Shown: positions 35,995-43,800 of the stretch, one piece after another | How positions within the stretch are numbered: the stretch's first letter is position 1 | Layout: the number at the start of each line of letters is the position of its first letter | NCBI GenBank assembly: GCA_017466365.1 | Contig: JAFTUG010000007.1 | Span: forward strand, 62,001 to 126,000 | DNA length: 64,000 bases | Origin: Clostridia bacterium | Lineage (GTDB): Bacteria; Bacillota; Clostridia; Oscillospirales; Acutalibacteraceae | Direction: 5' to 3' | Notes under the pieces: generated by a model | Databases searched by the model: none | What the model was told of the DNA's origin: nothing | What the model saw: the letters and a program-made list of their open reading frames with translations, nothing else | Position numbers and translations under genes: made by a program

Positions 35995-36429
35995 TCAATT
36001 ATAATCCATGAAACTCAAGTCAAAGCTTGCACCGCTGTAAGCAGATGTTGTTTCAACCCATGCATCATAGTTCCAGAGTTCAACTCTGTTCATAATTCCT
36101 ACAACATAAACATCCTCGGTGAGATTGGCGTATTTTTTGAATTCATCACCGATTGTGATTCTGCCCGATTTATCAACGCTTGCCTTATCAACTCTGTTTG
36201 CAAGCCAGCGCTGCGCGGCAATAAGCTGTGTACCCGAAAGCTTCGAGGTGAACTTTTCGTTAAAAGCCTGCCAACTGTCCTCCGACATAAGAAGAAGGCA
36301 AGGCTCCTCATGTATGGATTTGAGAATATAAACCGTAGCACCGAGTTTTTCTCTGAACGAAGGAGGTATAGCCATTCTGTTAACCTGGTCGAATTTTCTT
36401 ATTTCTTTTCCGCAGGTTGAAAAATCCAC
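35995..36429 (-). CDS. mraZ: Transcriptional regulator MraZ
   Basis: 144 residues from GTG at 36429 (AAGGAGGAGGCATT upstream). Two AbrB-like MraZ repeats are seen: NRMAIPPSFREKLGATVYIL with EPCLLLMSEDSW, and VDKSGRITIGDEFKKYANLT with VYVVGIMNRVELW. The N-terminus before DQVNRMAIP diverges from the usual GEYxHxxDxKGR form. MraZ is a DNA-binding repressor of its own operon, and matching operator boxes lie just upstream. Confidence 0.93.
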   Translation of the reverse strand: MDFSTCGKEIRKFDQVNRMAIPPSFREKLGATVYILKSIHEEPCLLLMSEDSWQAFNEKFTSKLSGTQLIAAQRWLANRVDKASVDKSGRITIGDEFKKYANLTEDVYVVGIMNRVELWNYDAWVETTSAYSGASFDLSFMDYN

Positions 36430-36482
36430 AATGCCTCCTCCTTTCTGATAAAGCTCTTTTTTCTTCTTCGGAATTTTTCTTT

Positions 36483-36517
36483 CCCCTTAAGTCCCCAAAA
36501 CAATCCTTTTGCACCCT
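36483..36517 (-). promoter_or_regulatory. MraZ operator: four boxes at 10-bp spacing
   Basis: Reading the minus strand, AGGGT (36513-36517), AGGAT (36503-36507), TGGGG (36493-36497) and AGGGG (36483-36487) recur exactly every 10 bp with 5-bp spacers. This is the geometry of known MraZ-binding repeats (TGGGN N5 TGGGN). The array starts just downstream of the predicted start point. Confidence 0.75.
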
Positions 36518-36528
36518 TAAGTAAACAC

Positions 36529-36557
36529 ATTATAACGTGAAAACGTAAGAATAGCAA
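36529..36557 (-). promoter_or_regulatory. Promoter of the mraZ/dcw cluster
   Basis: TTGCTA (36552-36557), 17-bp spacer, TATAAT (36529-36534) on the minus strand; predicted start near 36522. Confidence 0.7.
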
Positions 36558-36682
36558 GGGTTTTTTTGAAAAAAATCAAAAATTTTTCAAGTTTTTTTAA
36601 TTCCGAACAAGAAGTTTGAGAAGAGTAATTTTCGGCATTGTGCAGAGCATAAAATCCAACCACAAGATATAGTTTTCGAGCC

Positions 36683-36712
36683 GAAAAAACCGCCCGAAAT
36701 ATATCGGACGGC
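36683..36712 (-). terminator. Terminator of gpr
   Basis: GCCGTCCGA and TCGGGCGGT arms (one G-T pair) followed by a T-run on the minus strand, directly after the gpr stop. Confidence 0.88.
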
Positions 36713-36717
36713 TATTT

Positions 36718-37590
36718 TCACGATGTGAGTATCAGCATATCCTCCGGGCTTATATCGGGCTGCAATGCACAGTTTATTGCAAGCGAGGTGAGTTTTGCGG
36801 CTCTTTCTATCATCAAATCTATTTCCCTCGGAGTTACCATCATGTTTTTGGCAGTATCGGACACGTTTTCGGTGCCGTTTTCATTCCCGATGCAATCCAT
36901 AATCAGCGTTGCTGCATCCACAACAGTAGGCACTCCTATAGATATAACCGGCACACCTATGGTTTTTTCGCTTATCTCCTGCCTTGAATTTCCGACTCCC
37001 GAGCCGGGCACAATTCCCGTATCACACATCTGAATTGTTGTACCGAGGCGGTCAACGTTTCTTGCAGCAAGCGCATCTACCGTTATTACAACATCGGGTT
37101 TCAGTGTTTGCACAACGCCTTTAATTATCTCCCCTGCCTCTGCGCCCGTTTCTCCCGTAACTCCCGTTGCAACAGCACTCACACATCGCAGCCCCGAAAG
37201 ACCGGTTGAGCGCAGCAATTCACCTGTTATATGCCTCGTTGCAAAAATCATGGATGCACATTTTGGTCCGAGTGCATCAGGCGTTATGCTCATATTCCCG
37301 AGACCCGCCACAAGCACGCTTCCTCTTTGCGGTATAATCCGTCTTATCTCCTTTGATACCGATTCAAGACTGTCATCTATAAACTGTGCGTGGCGCGCAA
37401 ACGGAGTAACTTCAACGGTAACATATTTTCCGATTGGTTTTCCTACCGTTTTCTTGCCCTCGTCATTCAAAACATCAATTCTCGTTATTTTCGCATTGTT
37501 CTCCTTGAAAACCTCCATTTTTACTCCGCCGAGCGATTTTTTATCCAGATTTTCACATCTTTCGAGCGCCAAGTCAGTTCTGAAATTCAT
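36718..37590 (-). CDS. gpr: Spore germination protease GPR
   Basis: 290 residues. The opening FRTDLALERCENL, SVLVAGLGNMSITPDALGPK, PDVVITVDALAARNVDRLGT and DTGIVPGSGVGNSRQEIS identify the A25 aspartic peptidase GPR, which degrades small acid-soluble spore proteins at germination. The protein is normally made as a zymogen trimmed at the N-terminus. Length is a little shorter than Bacillus GPR (about 370) but like many clostridial forms. Divergent from rpsT, the usual neighbour in Firmicutes. Evidence that the organism can sporulate. Confidence 0.95.
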   Translation of the reverse strand: MNFRTDLALERCENLDKKSLGGVKMEVFKENNAKITRIDVLNDEGKKTVGKPIGKYVTVEVTPFARHAQFIDDSLESVSKEIRRIIPQRGSVLVAGLGNMSITPDALGPKCASMIFATRHITGELLRSTGLSGLRCVSAVATGVTGETGAEAGEIIKGVVQTLKPDVVITVDALAARNVDRLGTTIQMCDTGIVPGSGVGNSRQEISEKTIGVPVISIGVPTVVDAATLIMDCIGNENGTENVSDTAKNMMVTPREIDLMIERAAKLTSLAINCALQPDISPEDMLILTS

Positions 37591-37670
37591 ATTTTAAATT
37601 ACCTCTTGATTTTTTTCTCAATATTTAGTATTATAAATTGCAAATCTTTTAAACATTTTTCAAAAACTTC

Positions 37671-37699
37671 TTGCAATTATTGAAAAAATGTGTTATCAT
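37671..37699 (+). promoter_or_regulatory. rpsT promoter
   Basis: TTGCAA (37671-37676), 17-bp spacer, TATCAT (37694-37699). Confidence 0.5.
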
Positions 37700-37729
37700 A
37701 ATCACCTGTATGAAGAAGGAGGTGTCGTT

Positions 37730-37981
37730 ATGCCCAATATTAAGTCAGCTAAAAAAAGAGTTATAGTTAACAAGACCAGAGCTGCAAGAAACAAGTCACG
37801 CAACACAGCTCTTAAGACTGCTATCAAAAAGGCTCATGCAGCCGTTGAAGCAAACTCACCCGAAGCAAATGCACTTGTTAAGGAAGCTATTAAAAAGGTT
37901 GATCAGGCTGCTGCTAAAGGTCTTATCCACAAGAACAATGCTGCTCACAAGAAGTCAGCCCTCGCACAGCTTGTTAAATAA
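37730..37981 (+). CDS. rpsT: 30S ribosomal protein S20
   Basis: 83 residues from ATG at 37730, which follows AAGGAGGTG. Starts MPNIKSAKKRVIVNKTRAAR; a basic helical protein that binds 16S rRNA. The longer in-frame reading starting at 37688 has no ribosome site. Codon use is that of a highly expressed gene. Confidence 0.97.
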   Translation: MPNIKSAKKRVIVNKTRAARNKSRNTALKTAIKKAHAAVEANSPEANALVKEAIKKVDQAAAKGLIHKNNAAHKKSALAQLVK

Positions 37982-38054
37982 GCTGTTTTAAAAATTCAAA
38001 ATTTTACTGAATGACCGTGGTTGTAAATTTTTTATGACCACGGTTATTAAGTTA

Positions 38055-38083
38055 TTGACATTCCATGACAATTAAGATATAAT
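38055..38083 (+). promoter_or_regulatory. Consensus promoter of the 53-residue Cys-tailed peptide
   Basis: TTGACA (38055-38060), exactly 17 bp, TATAAT (38078-38083). Both hexamers and the spacing are perfect, the best promoter in the window. Confidence 0.85.
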
Positions 38084-38115
38084 TTTCTTGTAAATTTAAA
38101 TTCGGAGGTAATCTT

Positions 38116-38277
38116 ATGGATTGCATTAAGAAGGTACTCAAGATAGTCGGCATCGTTCTTGCCGTTGCAGGTGTTATTGCAGGCGTTTATTTTGCTGTTA
38201 AGAAGTTCCTTGATAAGAAGAACCAGACAGCAGACCTCGAAGAAAACTACGTTTCCTGCTCCTGCTGCGAAGCTTAA
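38116..38277 (+). CDS. 53-residue membrane peptide with CSCC tail
   Basis: Begins MDCIKKVLKIVGIVLAVAGV, continues through one membrane helix into a Lys-rich stretch (KKFLDKKNQ) and ends NYVSCSCCEA. CGGAGGTAATCTT precedes the ATG and a terminator follows (38289-38322), so it is a complete single-gene unit. Codon use is like that of rpsT, implying strong expression. The terminal Cys cluster suggests metal or Fe-S binding, or lipidation or disulfide anchoring; this is inference. Similar small proteins may exist in related gut Firmicutes, but I recognise no named family. Confidence 0.75.
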   Translation: MDCIKKVLKIVGIVLAVAGVIAGVYFAVKKFLDKKNQTADLEENYVSCSCCEA

Positions 38278-38288
38278 ATCAGAAACAG

Positions 38289-38322
38289 AGTCCCCGTCGT
38301 ATGACGGGGGCTTTCTTTTTTA
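38289..38322 (+). terminator. Terminator of the 53-residue peptide gene
   Basis: AGTCCCCGTC and GACGGGGGCT arms, GTAT loop, then TTCTTTTTT. Confidence 0.9.
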
Positions 38323-38398
38323 AGATTTTCTTAATTTATTGCTCTTTTCATTGACAAACAGCAAAAATCGGTTATTATTTTTATTAGACCCGAGGAAA

Positions 38399-38764
38399 TT
38401 ATTTTTCTTTGGGCTTCGCAAGAAACGATGCAATCAATCCGCAAAGCACGGCAGCGGTAACTCCACCTGATGCCGCAGTTAATGCACCGGTAAGAATTCC
38501 TCTTACCCCTTGCTCCTTTATTGCGTTCTCAACTCCGCGTGCCATCAGGTATCCGAAGCCTGTTAACGGAACGGTTGCCCCTGCACCCGCCCATTCAACA
38601 AGAGGTTCATATACCCCGACAGCAGTAAGTGCTACACCTGCAACAACAAAGATAACCAGGATTCTCCCGGGAGTCAGTTTAGTTGTGTCAATAAGAATTT
38701 GTCCAATAAGACATATCGCACCGCCCACCGCAAATGCTTTAAGCAAATCAGTTAATATTTCCAC
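38399..38764 (-). CDS. spoVAE: Stage V sporulation protein AE (SpoVA family)
   Basis: 121 residues, four membrane helices. AFAVGGAICLIGQILIDTTK, LVEWAGAGATVPLTGFGYLM and GVRGILTGALTAASGGVTAA are characteristic of SpoVAE(b), part of the channel that moves dipicolinic acid into and out of spores. The start is GTG at 38764 with a weak site. The usual partners spoVAC and spoVAD are not adjacent, so this copy stands alone. Confidence 0.9.
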   Translation of the reverse strand: MEILTDLLKAFAVGGAICLIGQILIDTTKLTPGRILVIFVVAGVALTAVGVYEPLVEWAGAGATVPLTGFGYLMARGVENAIKEQGVRGILTGALTAASGGVTAAVLCGLIASFLAKPKEK

Positions 38765-38838
38765 TTCATCAACCCGTTTCTTTTTTTACTATTATCGGCA
38801 AAGATTTTGGTAATATTCCTGATTTTTAAAATTTGCTA

Positions 38839-38867
38839 TTGACAAAACCGACAAATAACAATAATAT
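38839..38867 (+). promoter_or_regulatory. acpP promoter
   Basis: TTGACA (38839-38844), 17-bp spacer, TAATAT (38862-38867). Confidence 0.7.
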
Positions 38868-38919
38868 TTATATTGTAGTTTCTCAGGGGGATCAAAACAT
38901 ATTTTAAAGGAGAATTGAA

Positions 38920-39147
38920 ATGGTATTTGAAAAACTCAAAAAAATCATCAGCGAACAGCTTGAAGTTGATCAGAGCATTATCTCTGAAACTTCTTCCGTA
39001 ACAGGAGATCTCGGCGCAGACAGCCTTGACCTTGTTGACCTTGCAATGTCAATCGAAGATGAATTTGACATTGAACTTTCAGATGAGGCTCTTGATAAAA
39101 TCAAGACCGTTGGCGACCTTGTTGCTTATATCGAAGAAAGAATCTGA
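38920..39147 (+). CDS. acpP: Acyl carrier protein
   Basis: 75 residues, acidic four-helix carrier. The phosphopantetheine attachment serine lies in GADSLDLVDLAMSIEDEF. ATG follows AAAGGAGAATTGAA. It carries growing acyl chains in fatty acid synthesis. It is encoded alone, away from other fab genes, with its own promoter and terminator. Confidence 0.95.
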   Translation: MVFEKLKKIISEQLEVDQSIISETSSVTGDLGADSLDLVDLAMSIEDEFDIELSDEALDKIKTVGDLVAYIEERI

Positions 39148-39157
39148 ATGAAAGATT

Positions 39158-39187
39158 AAACCGCAGTTTCGGCTGCGGTTTTTCTTT
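39158..39187 (+). terminator. Terminator of acpP
   Basis: AAACCGCAG and CTGCGGTTT arms, 6-nt loop, T-run; it ends where the nagA -35 box begins. Confidence 0.92.
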
Positions 39188-39215
39188 TGACAGCTTTGAT
39201 GTGATATGATAATAT
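39187..39215 (+). promoter_or_regulatory. nagA promoter
   Basis: TTGACA (39187-39192), 17-bp spacer, TAATAT (39210-39215), directly against the acpP terminator. Confidence 0.7.
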
Positions 39216-39233
39216 ATTTACGAGGTGTTTATA

Positions 39234-40349
39234 ATGATTATAAAAAATGCAACAGTTTTCGGAAAAGATTTTATTCCCGAGCAAAAGGATATTATTATTG
39301 AAGGTGAAAAAATAGCTGCTGTTAAAAAAACAGACAAAGACGGATTAGATTTTTCAGGCTGCGTTGTTTTGCCCGGTTTTATAGATATTCATATTCACGG
39401 CTGCAACATGGCAGACGCAACAGACGGCAATCCGGACTCTGCCGCAAAAATGAGCAAATGGCTTGCGCAAAACGGAATAACCTCATTCTGCCCCACCACA
39501 ATGACTCTTTCTGTTGACACACTCAAAAAATGCTTCGGATATATTGCTGAAACAATTGGCAAGGAAGAAGGAGCTTATGTTCACGGCATAAACATGGAAG
39601 GTCCGTTTATCGCTCCCGAAAAGAAGGGCGCGCAGGCAGAAGAGCATATCCTTGAACCTGACTTTGAAATTTTTGAAATGCTCAATTCAATTTGCCCTGT
39701 GAAGCTCGTTGATATAGCACCCGAAAGACCACATGCCGATGAATTTATAGCGAAGGCAAAAAAAATCTGTACGGTTTCTGCCGCTCACACAACCGCCGAT
39801 TATGAAACCGGCAAAAAAGCAATTGAGTCAGGAATAACTCATGCAACACATCTTTACAATGCAATGAACGGACTCGGTTCAAGAGAGGCAGGAATGGTCG
39901 GTGCTGTTCTGGACAGCAGCGATGTTAACGCAGAGCTGATTTGTGACGGTATACACATCTGCCCTGCAACATTGAGGATAACTTTCAAGGCATTAGGCGA
40001 GGACAGAACGATTGTTATAAGCGATGCAATGATGGCAGCAGGACTCAAAGACGGCGAATATACTCTCGGCGGACAGAGAGTAATAAAAACAGAAGGCGCA
40101 GCAAGACTTATCGACGGCACTCTTGCAGGAAGCAGCACAAATCTTTTTGATGAGTTCAAAAATCTGATTTCTTTCGGTATCCCGCTTAAGCAGGCAGTAA
40201 AGTCGGTAACAATCAATCCTGCAAAAGCAATCGGTGTGAATGATATAACAGGAAGCATTGAAGAAGGAAAAAATGCTGATTTGCTGATTCTTTCAGAAGA
40301 TTATTCACAGATAAAAGCAGTGTTCGTAAAAGGAAAGCTTATTATATAA
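39234..40349 (+). CDS. nagA: N-acetylglucosamine-6-phosphate deacetylase
   Basis: 371 residues from ATG at 39234 (GAGG eight bases before; the in-frame GTG at 39225 overlaps that site). Amidohydrolase fold: VLPGFIDIHIHGCN near residue 50, GINMEGPFIAPEKKGAQ, SAAHTTADYE, THLYNAMN, LICDGIHICP, ISDAMMAAG. The enzyme converts GlcNAc-6-P to GlcN-6-P in amino-sugar and cell-wall recycling. nagB and a GlcNAc transporter are not adjacent. It may act with the SIS/GH84 operon at 47.6-50.5 kb. Confidence 0.95.
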   Translation: MIIKNATVFGKDFIPEQKDIIIEGEKIAAVKKTDKDGLDFSGCVVLPGFIDIHIHGCNMADATDGNPDSAAKMSKWLAQNGITSFCPTTMTLSVDTLKKCFGYIAETIGKEEGAYVHGINMEGPFIAPEKKGAQAEEHILEPDFEIFEMLNSICPVKLVDIAPERPHADEFIAKAKKICTVSAAHTTADYETGKKAIESGITHATHLYNAMNGLGSREAGMVGAVLDSSDVNAELICDGIHICPATLRITFKALGEDRTIVISDAMMAAGLKDGEYTLGGQRVIKTEGAARLIDGTLAGSSTNLFDEFKNLISFGIPLKQAVKSVTINPAKAIGVNDITGSIEEGKNADLLILSEDYSQIKAVFVKGKLII

Positions 40350-40446
40350 TATAAATAATATATAATATGAAATTAATCTTGCAATAATATAATGTAATAA
40401 TATTTTATATACAAAAATATATACTGCATATATGCAGGAAAGGCAA

Positions 40447-40482
40447 AAGACTTTACAATAAAAAATTGTAAAGTCTTTTTAC
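40447..40482 (+). terminator. Terminator of nagA
   Basis: AAGACTTTACAAT and ATTGTAAAGTCTT arms, 5-nt A loop, T-run. Confidence 0.85.
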
Positions 40483-40489
40483 TTTCAGG

Positions 40490-40570
40490 TGTGGAAAACT
40501 CGGTGGAAAAAGTGGATAACTCCACAATATTATTCTTATTTATTATTATAACGGTAAAGTTATCCACTTT
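40490..40570. promoter_or_regulatory. Cluster of DnaA-box-like sites
   Basis: Four matches to TTATCCACA with one or two mismatches: minus-strand TTTTCCACA (40490-40498), TTTTCCACC (40502-40510), TTATCCACT (40511-40519), and plus-strand TTATCCACT (40560-40568). The last two form a perfect 13-bp inverted repeat (40509-40521 with 40558-40570) around a 36-bp AT-rich stretch. There is no dnaA or dnaN in the window, so this is not a demonstrated origin. Confidence 0.4.
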
Positions 40571-40640
40571 ACAAGTCGTTTTTGTGCTATTTCGGAACAT
40601 TTTTATGCAGTATATACGGTATAATAAAGTGAATAACTTA

Positions 40641-40674
40641 TGCAGGATTTGAAATTCAATCCTGCATTTATTTA
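40641..40674 (+). terminator. Hairpin with T-rich tail in the non-coding interval
   Basis: TGCAGGATT and AATCCTGCA arms (9 bp), 8-nt loop, then TTTATTTAT. No gene directly upstream is identified. Confidence 0.5.
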
Positions 40675-40799
40675 TAAACATAAAAAATTAAAATATTCAT
40701 ACATTAATAAATTGCAACAATTTGAATAATAAAAACAAACCATAAAATGAATTGAAACAGAACACCATGCTATGGTCTTTTACTAAAAATAAAAGGAAC

Positions 40800-40830
40800 G
40801 CCCCCGACTTTCAATTGAAAGCCGGGGGCA
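40800..40830 (-). terminator. Terminator of the giant dockerin-like gene
   Basis: GCCCCCGGCTTTCAATTGAAAG-type hairpin closing with GGGGGC (15-bp stem with one G-T pair), followed on the minus strand by GTTCCTTTTATTTTT. Confidence 0.82.
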
Positions 40831-40868
40831 ATTGATTTTATTCAGCTGTTATAATCAACCTTATTCAA

Positions 40869-43800
40869 TTAAGCAAGTGTTGTGCTGTGTACCTTCTGGT
40901 CGATTACTGTTGAGAATGTGTAATGATCAACGATTGTTGAAATATCGAGATCGTCAACGTCACCGTCGTGGTTTGCGTCAGCTGCTTCAAACTTTGCAGA
41001 ACTGCCGAGATCATCCTGTGTGATATCGCCGTCTGTTGTCATTGCAGCAATTTCAAGGATTGAAGCGTCTGTACCGTCGATTCTTGTATCGCCGTTGATA
41101 TCGCCGTAAACAACTGCATAATATCTGAATCTCTCTCTGTTTTCAACAGTACCGATGTAGAATGCACCTGTACCAACACCACGGCCGGAGCCTGTGATCG
41201 AAACAGTAGTACCTGCACCTGCATCTTCTCTCATACCAACAACCTGGATGAGATCCATGACTGCGCCTACGCCTTCTTTAAGACCAAAGATCTGACCTGT
41301 TACACGGGATGTACCTTCGTTGCTGATAACGCCAACAAGGTCTTCACCCGCTGCGTCAACATTGGAGATAACGCTGGGAGAAGTGAGGTAGTTAAGCTTG
41401 TAAATAGCCTGGTAGAGAGCAGAAGCCATATCGTCAACTTCAGACTGACGTTCACAGTCGATTGTTTCTTCGCCTTCCTCACGCATGGTTTCGGAGTCGT
41501 TAAGAACGCTCAACATGATATCCCACTGACCGTCTTCCATGTTATAACCAACATTTGCATCGTATGAAAGAGGATCATCGATAATTGCGTTAGCAATTTC
41601 AATATATGCCTCAAGCTGTGTCCAGTCTGCAGGACCGGTGTAAGGAACGAGTGCATAGTAGGTCTCAATAATACCGTAGAATGCCTCTGATGCCATTGAC
41701 TGTGTAAGCTCATCATCTGCAAGGATTGAATTTGAGGCGGCATCGATCAATGAAAGTGCATAGTCATAAGCAATTCTGAATTTCTCGTAGGAAGATGTTG
41801 TATAAAGTCTTGTTGTTTTAAGCTGCTGGTTTGAGTCAACGCCGTCATACTTAAGGTTACGGCCTGCGTTGCCCTCGTAAGAACTCTTAAAGTTCTGTGT
41901 TGCCCATTCGAGCATTGTTGTGTCGATAGCCTTCGATCTGTTAAGTTCAGCCTGTTCATATCTGTAAGAAATCTGATCGAAGTAATCATAGAGATCGTCT
42001 CTGTTGTCATAAAGTGCCTTAATATACTCTACATAGCTCTTATAGATCTGGATGTTAACTTCTTCAGCATAGCTGATAGCATCCATCTGGTTCATTGTCT
42101 TTGTTCTGTAAGTATCTCTGTAGGTTGTGTAAGACATGGGAGTTGATGATGCGCCGCTGATAACTGCAAAGCTTGAGGATGTAAACATGAACTTGGGATG
42201 TGCGATCCAGTAGTCAACAGTAAGGTCATAGGGAAGTTCTTCAACTGCACCGTAGGTGAAGCCGTGGAGGTCACACCAATCAATAACCTTCTGAATATCT
42301 GCAGAAGAGAGATCATCCCACTGAACAGCACCTGTCTTATAGATATAAGCACCGTTCTCATCAACACCTGTGGGAGTGATATCAAAGTAGATATTGCCTG
42401 TTGCAAGTCTTACGATTGATTCAACTTCTTCTCTTGAGAAATGAACATCGTTTGCATCGTCATTGGCGAGTTCAAGTGCAAGAGCAAGCTGTTCATAGTT
42501 GCTTGCGTTCATATCAGCCATGTCGATTGTGTTCATAACCTCAATAACACCGTTATCGAAATCACTGTTCCAATTTGTCTTGGGTGTTGTGCAGCCAAGA
42601 ATGTAATCAACATACTGATAGCTTGTTGAAGTTTCTGTATAGAAGGGATACATTGCCTCGGGAATTGAGGGATCGCCGTCTGAATAGTAGGTTACATCTA
42701 CTGCTGTGCCGTCAGCCTGTGTTTCCGATACAACAGTATCTGCTGAAAGAACCCTACCGTCATCATTTGAGTCATAATAGCCGTTATTCTTAAGCTGTGC
42801 ATTGATTGAATATACGAACCACTCGTGGAATGCATCAGGAAGATCATTTTCAATAAAGCTCTTATATGATGATGAATATTCGGAAGCTGCATCAATTGCA
42901 TCGCCGGCACCTGTGTAGAAGTAGCCCGCTGCGCCGAAGTCTTCATAGTTAAGGAACTGGAACTGATCCTTTTCATAGCTTACATAAGGCTGGGTTGAGC
43001 TTCTTGCTGTGATATCCGAGAATACAAAGTTCGAGAATTTTGAAACATTGCCCTTGGCATCTGTTGAGTCTGTTCTTGTTGCTGTTTCATAATAAGACCA
43101 TTCTCTCCAGATATTATAAGCATAAACTGCTTCTGCATCTTCCGTTGCTTCAGAAACAAGAACTTCTTCAATATAAGTATTCTTGAAGCTTTCAACAACT
43201 GCATCAGCCTCTGCCTTTGTTGCATATGAACCGTAGATTGTATCGTTTGTTGTTATGATAAGGTCATAAGCTGTACCTTCGGAGTTTCTCTTGATTGAGA
43301 ACTTGCCGTCAACAATGCCTTCTGCTGTTTCAAGGTCTGCCATCTTCTCGATTATAAGAGTTGCATTGAGGTTCTTTGTGAGCGAATCGAGGTATCTGTC
43401 ATACTGCTCAATAGTCAAAGCCGTCTTATCAAATCCGATATAGTTGGGGTCATATGACTTAACAAAATCCATACCTGCAAGAAGAGGAAGTGCGGTTGAA
43501 AGAATTTCGTACCTATATGTGTAGATATGAGTTACGAGTCTGTAGATAAACTGGGGAAGAGGTGCTGCTGTGCTTGCTGACAAGGATCCGTCGGAATTTG
43601 TAACCTTTGAGGAAAGAAGACCCGAAAGAGTTGTGATAGTGGTAGGTTCTCCGCTTTCAAGAACGTTGGTTCTTTCGGGAAGAAGAACGCTTTCACCGTT
43701 GAATACAAGAGCAAGAACACGGTCGATTACTCTGATAATAACGGTAAGAAGAGGCTGGTTAAGCTCACCATTTGTATAGTCCATATTAACGGTAAGAAGA

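Larger units (their letters stand above)
40350..40868. other. AT-rich non-coding interval
   Basis: 519 bases between nagA and the dockerin-like gene with no credible reading frame. It holds the nagA terminator (40447-40482), the DnaA-box-like cluster (40490-40570), a second hairpin (40641-40674) and the terminator of the giant gene (40800-40830). TATAAT occurs near 40620. Confidence 0.7.

Noticed and set aside
38013..38048. rpsT terminator at ACCGTGGT/ACCACGGT
   Set aside because: The stem is short (8 bp), the loop is 15 nt and the T-tract after it is poor, so it was not listed as a terminator.
40490..40570. Chromosomal replication origin
   Set aside because: Boxes are few and imperfect, and dnaA, dnaN, recF, gyrB, rpmH or parAB are absent from the surroundings, so only a DnaA-box-like cluster is reported.
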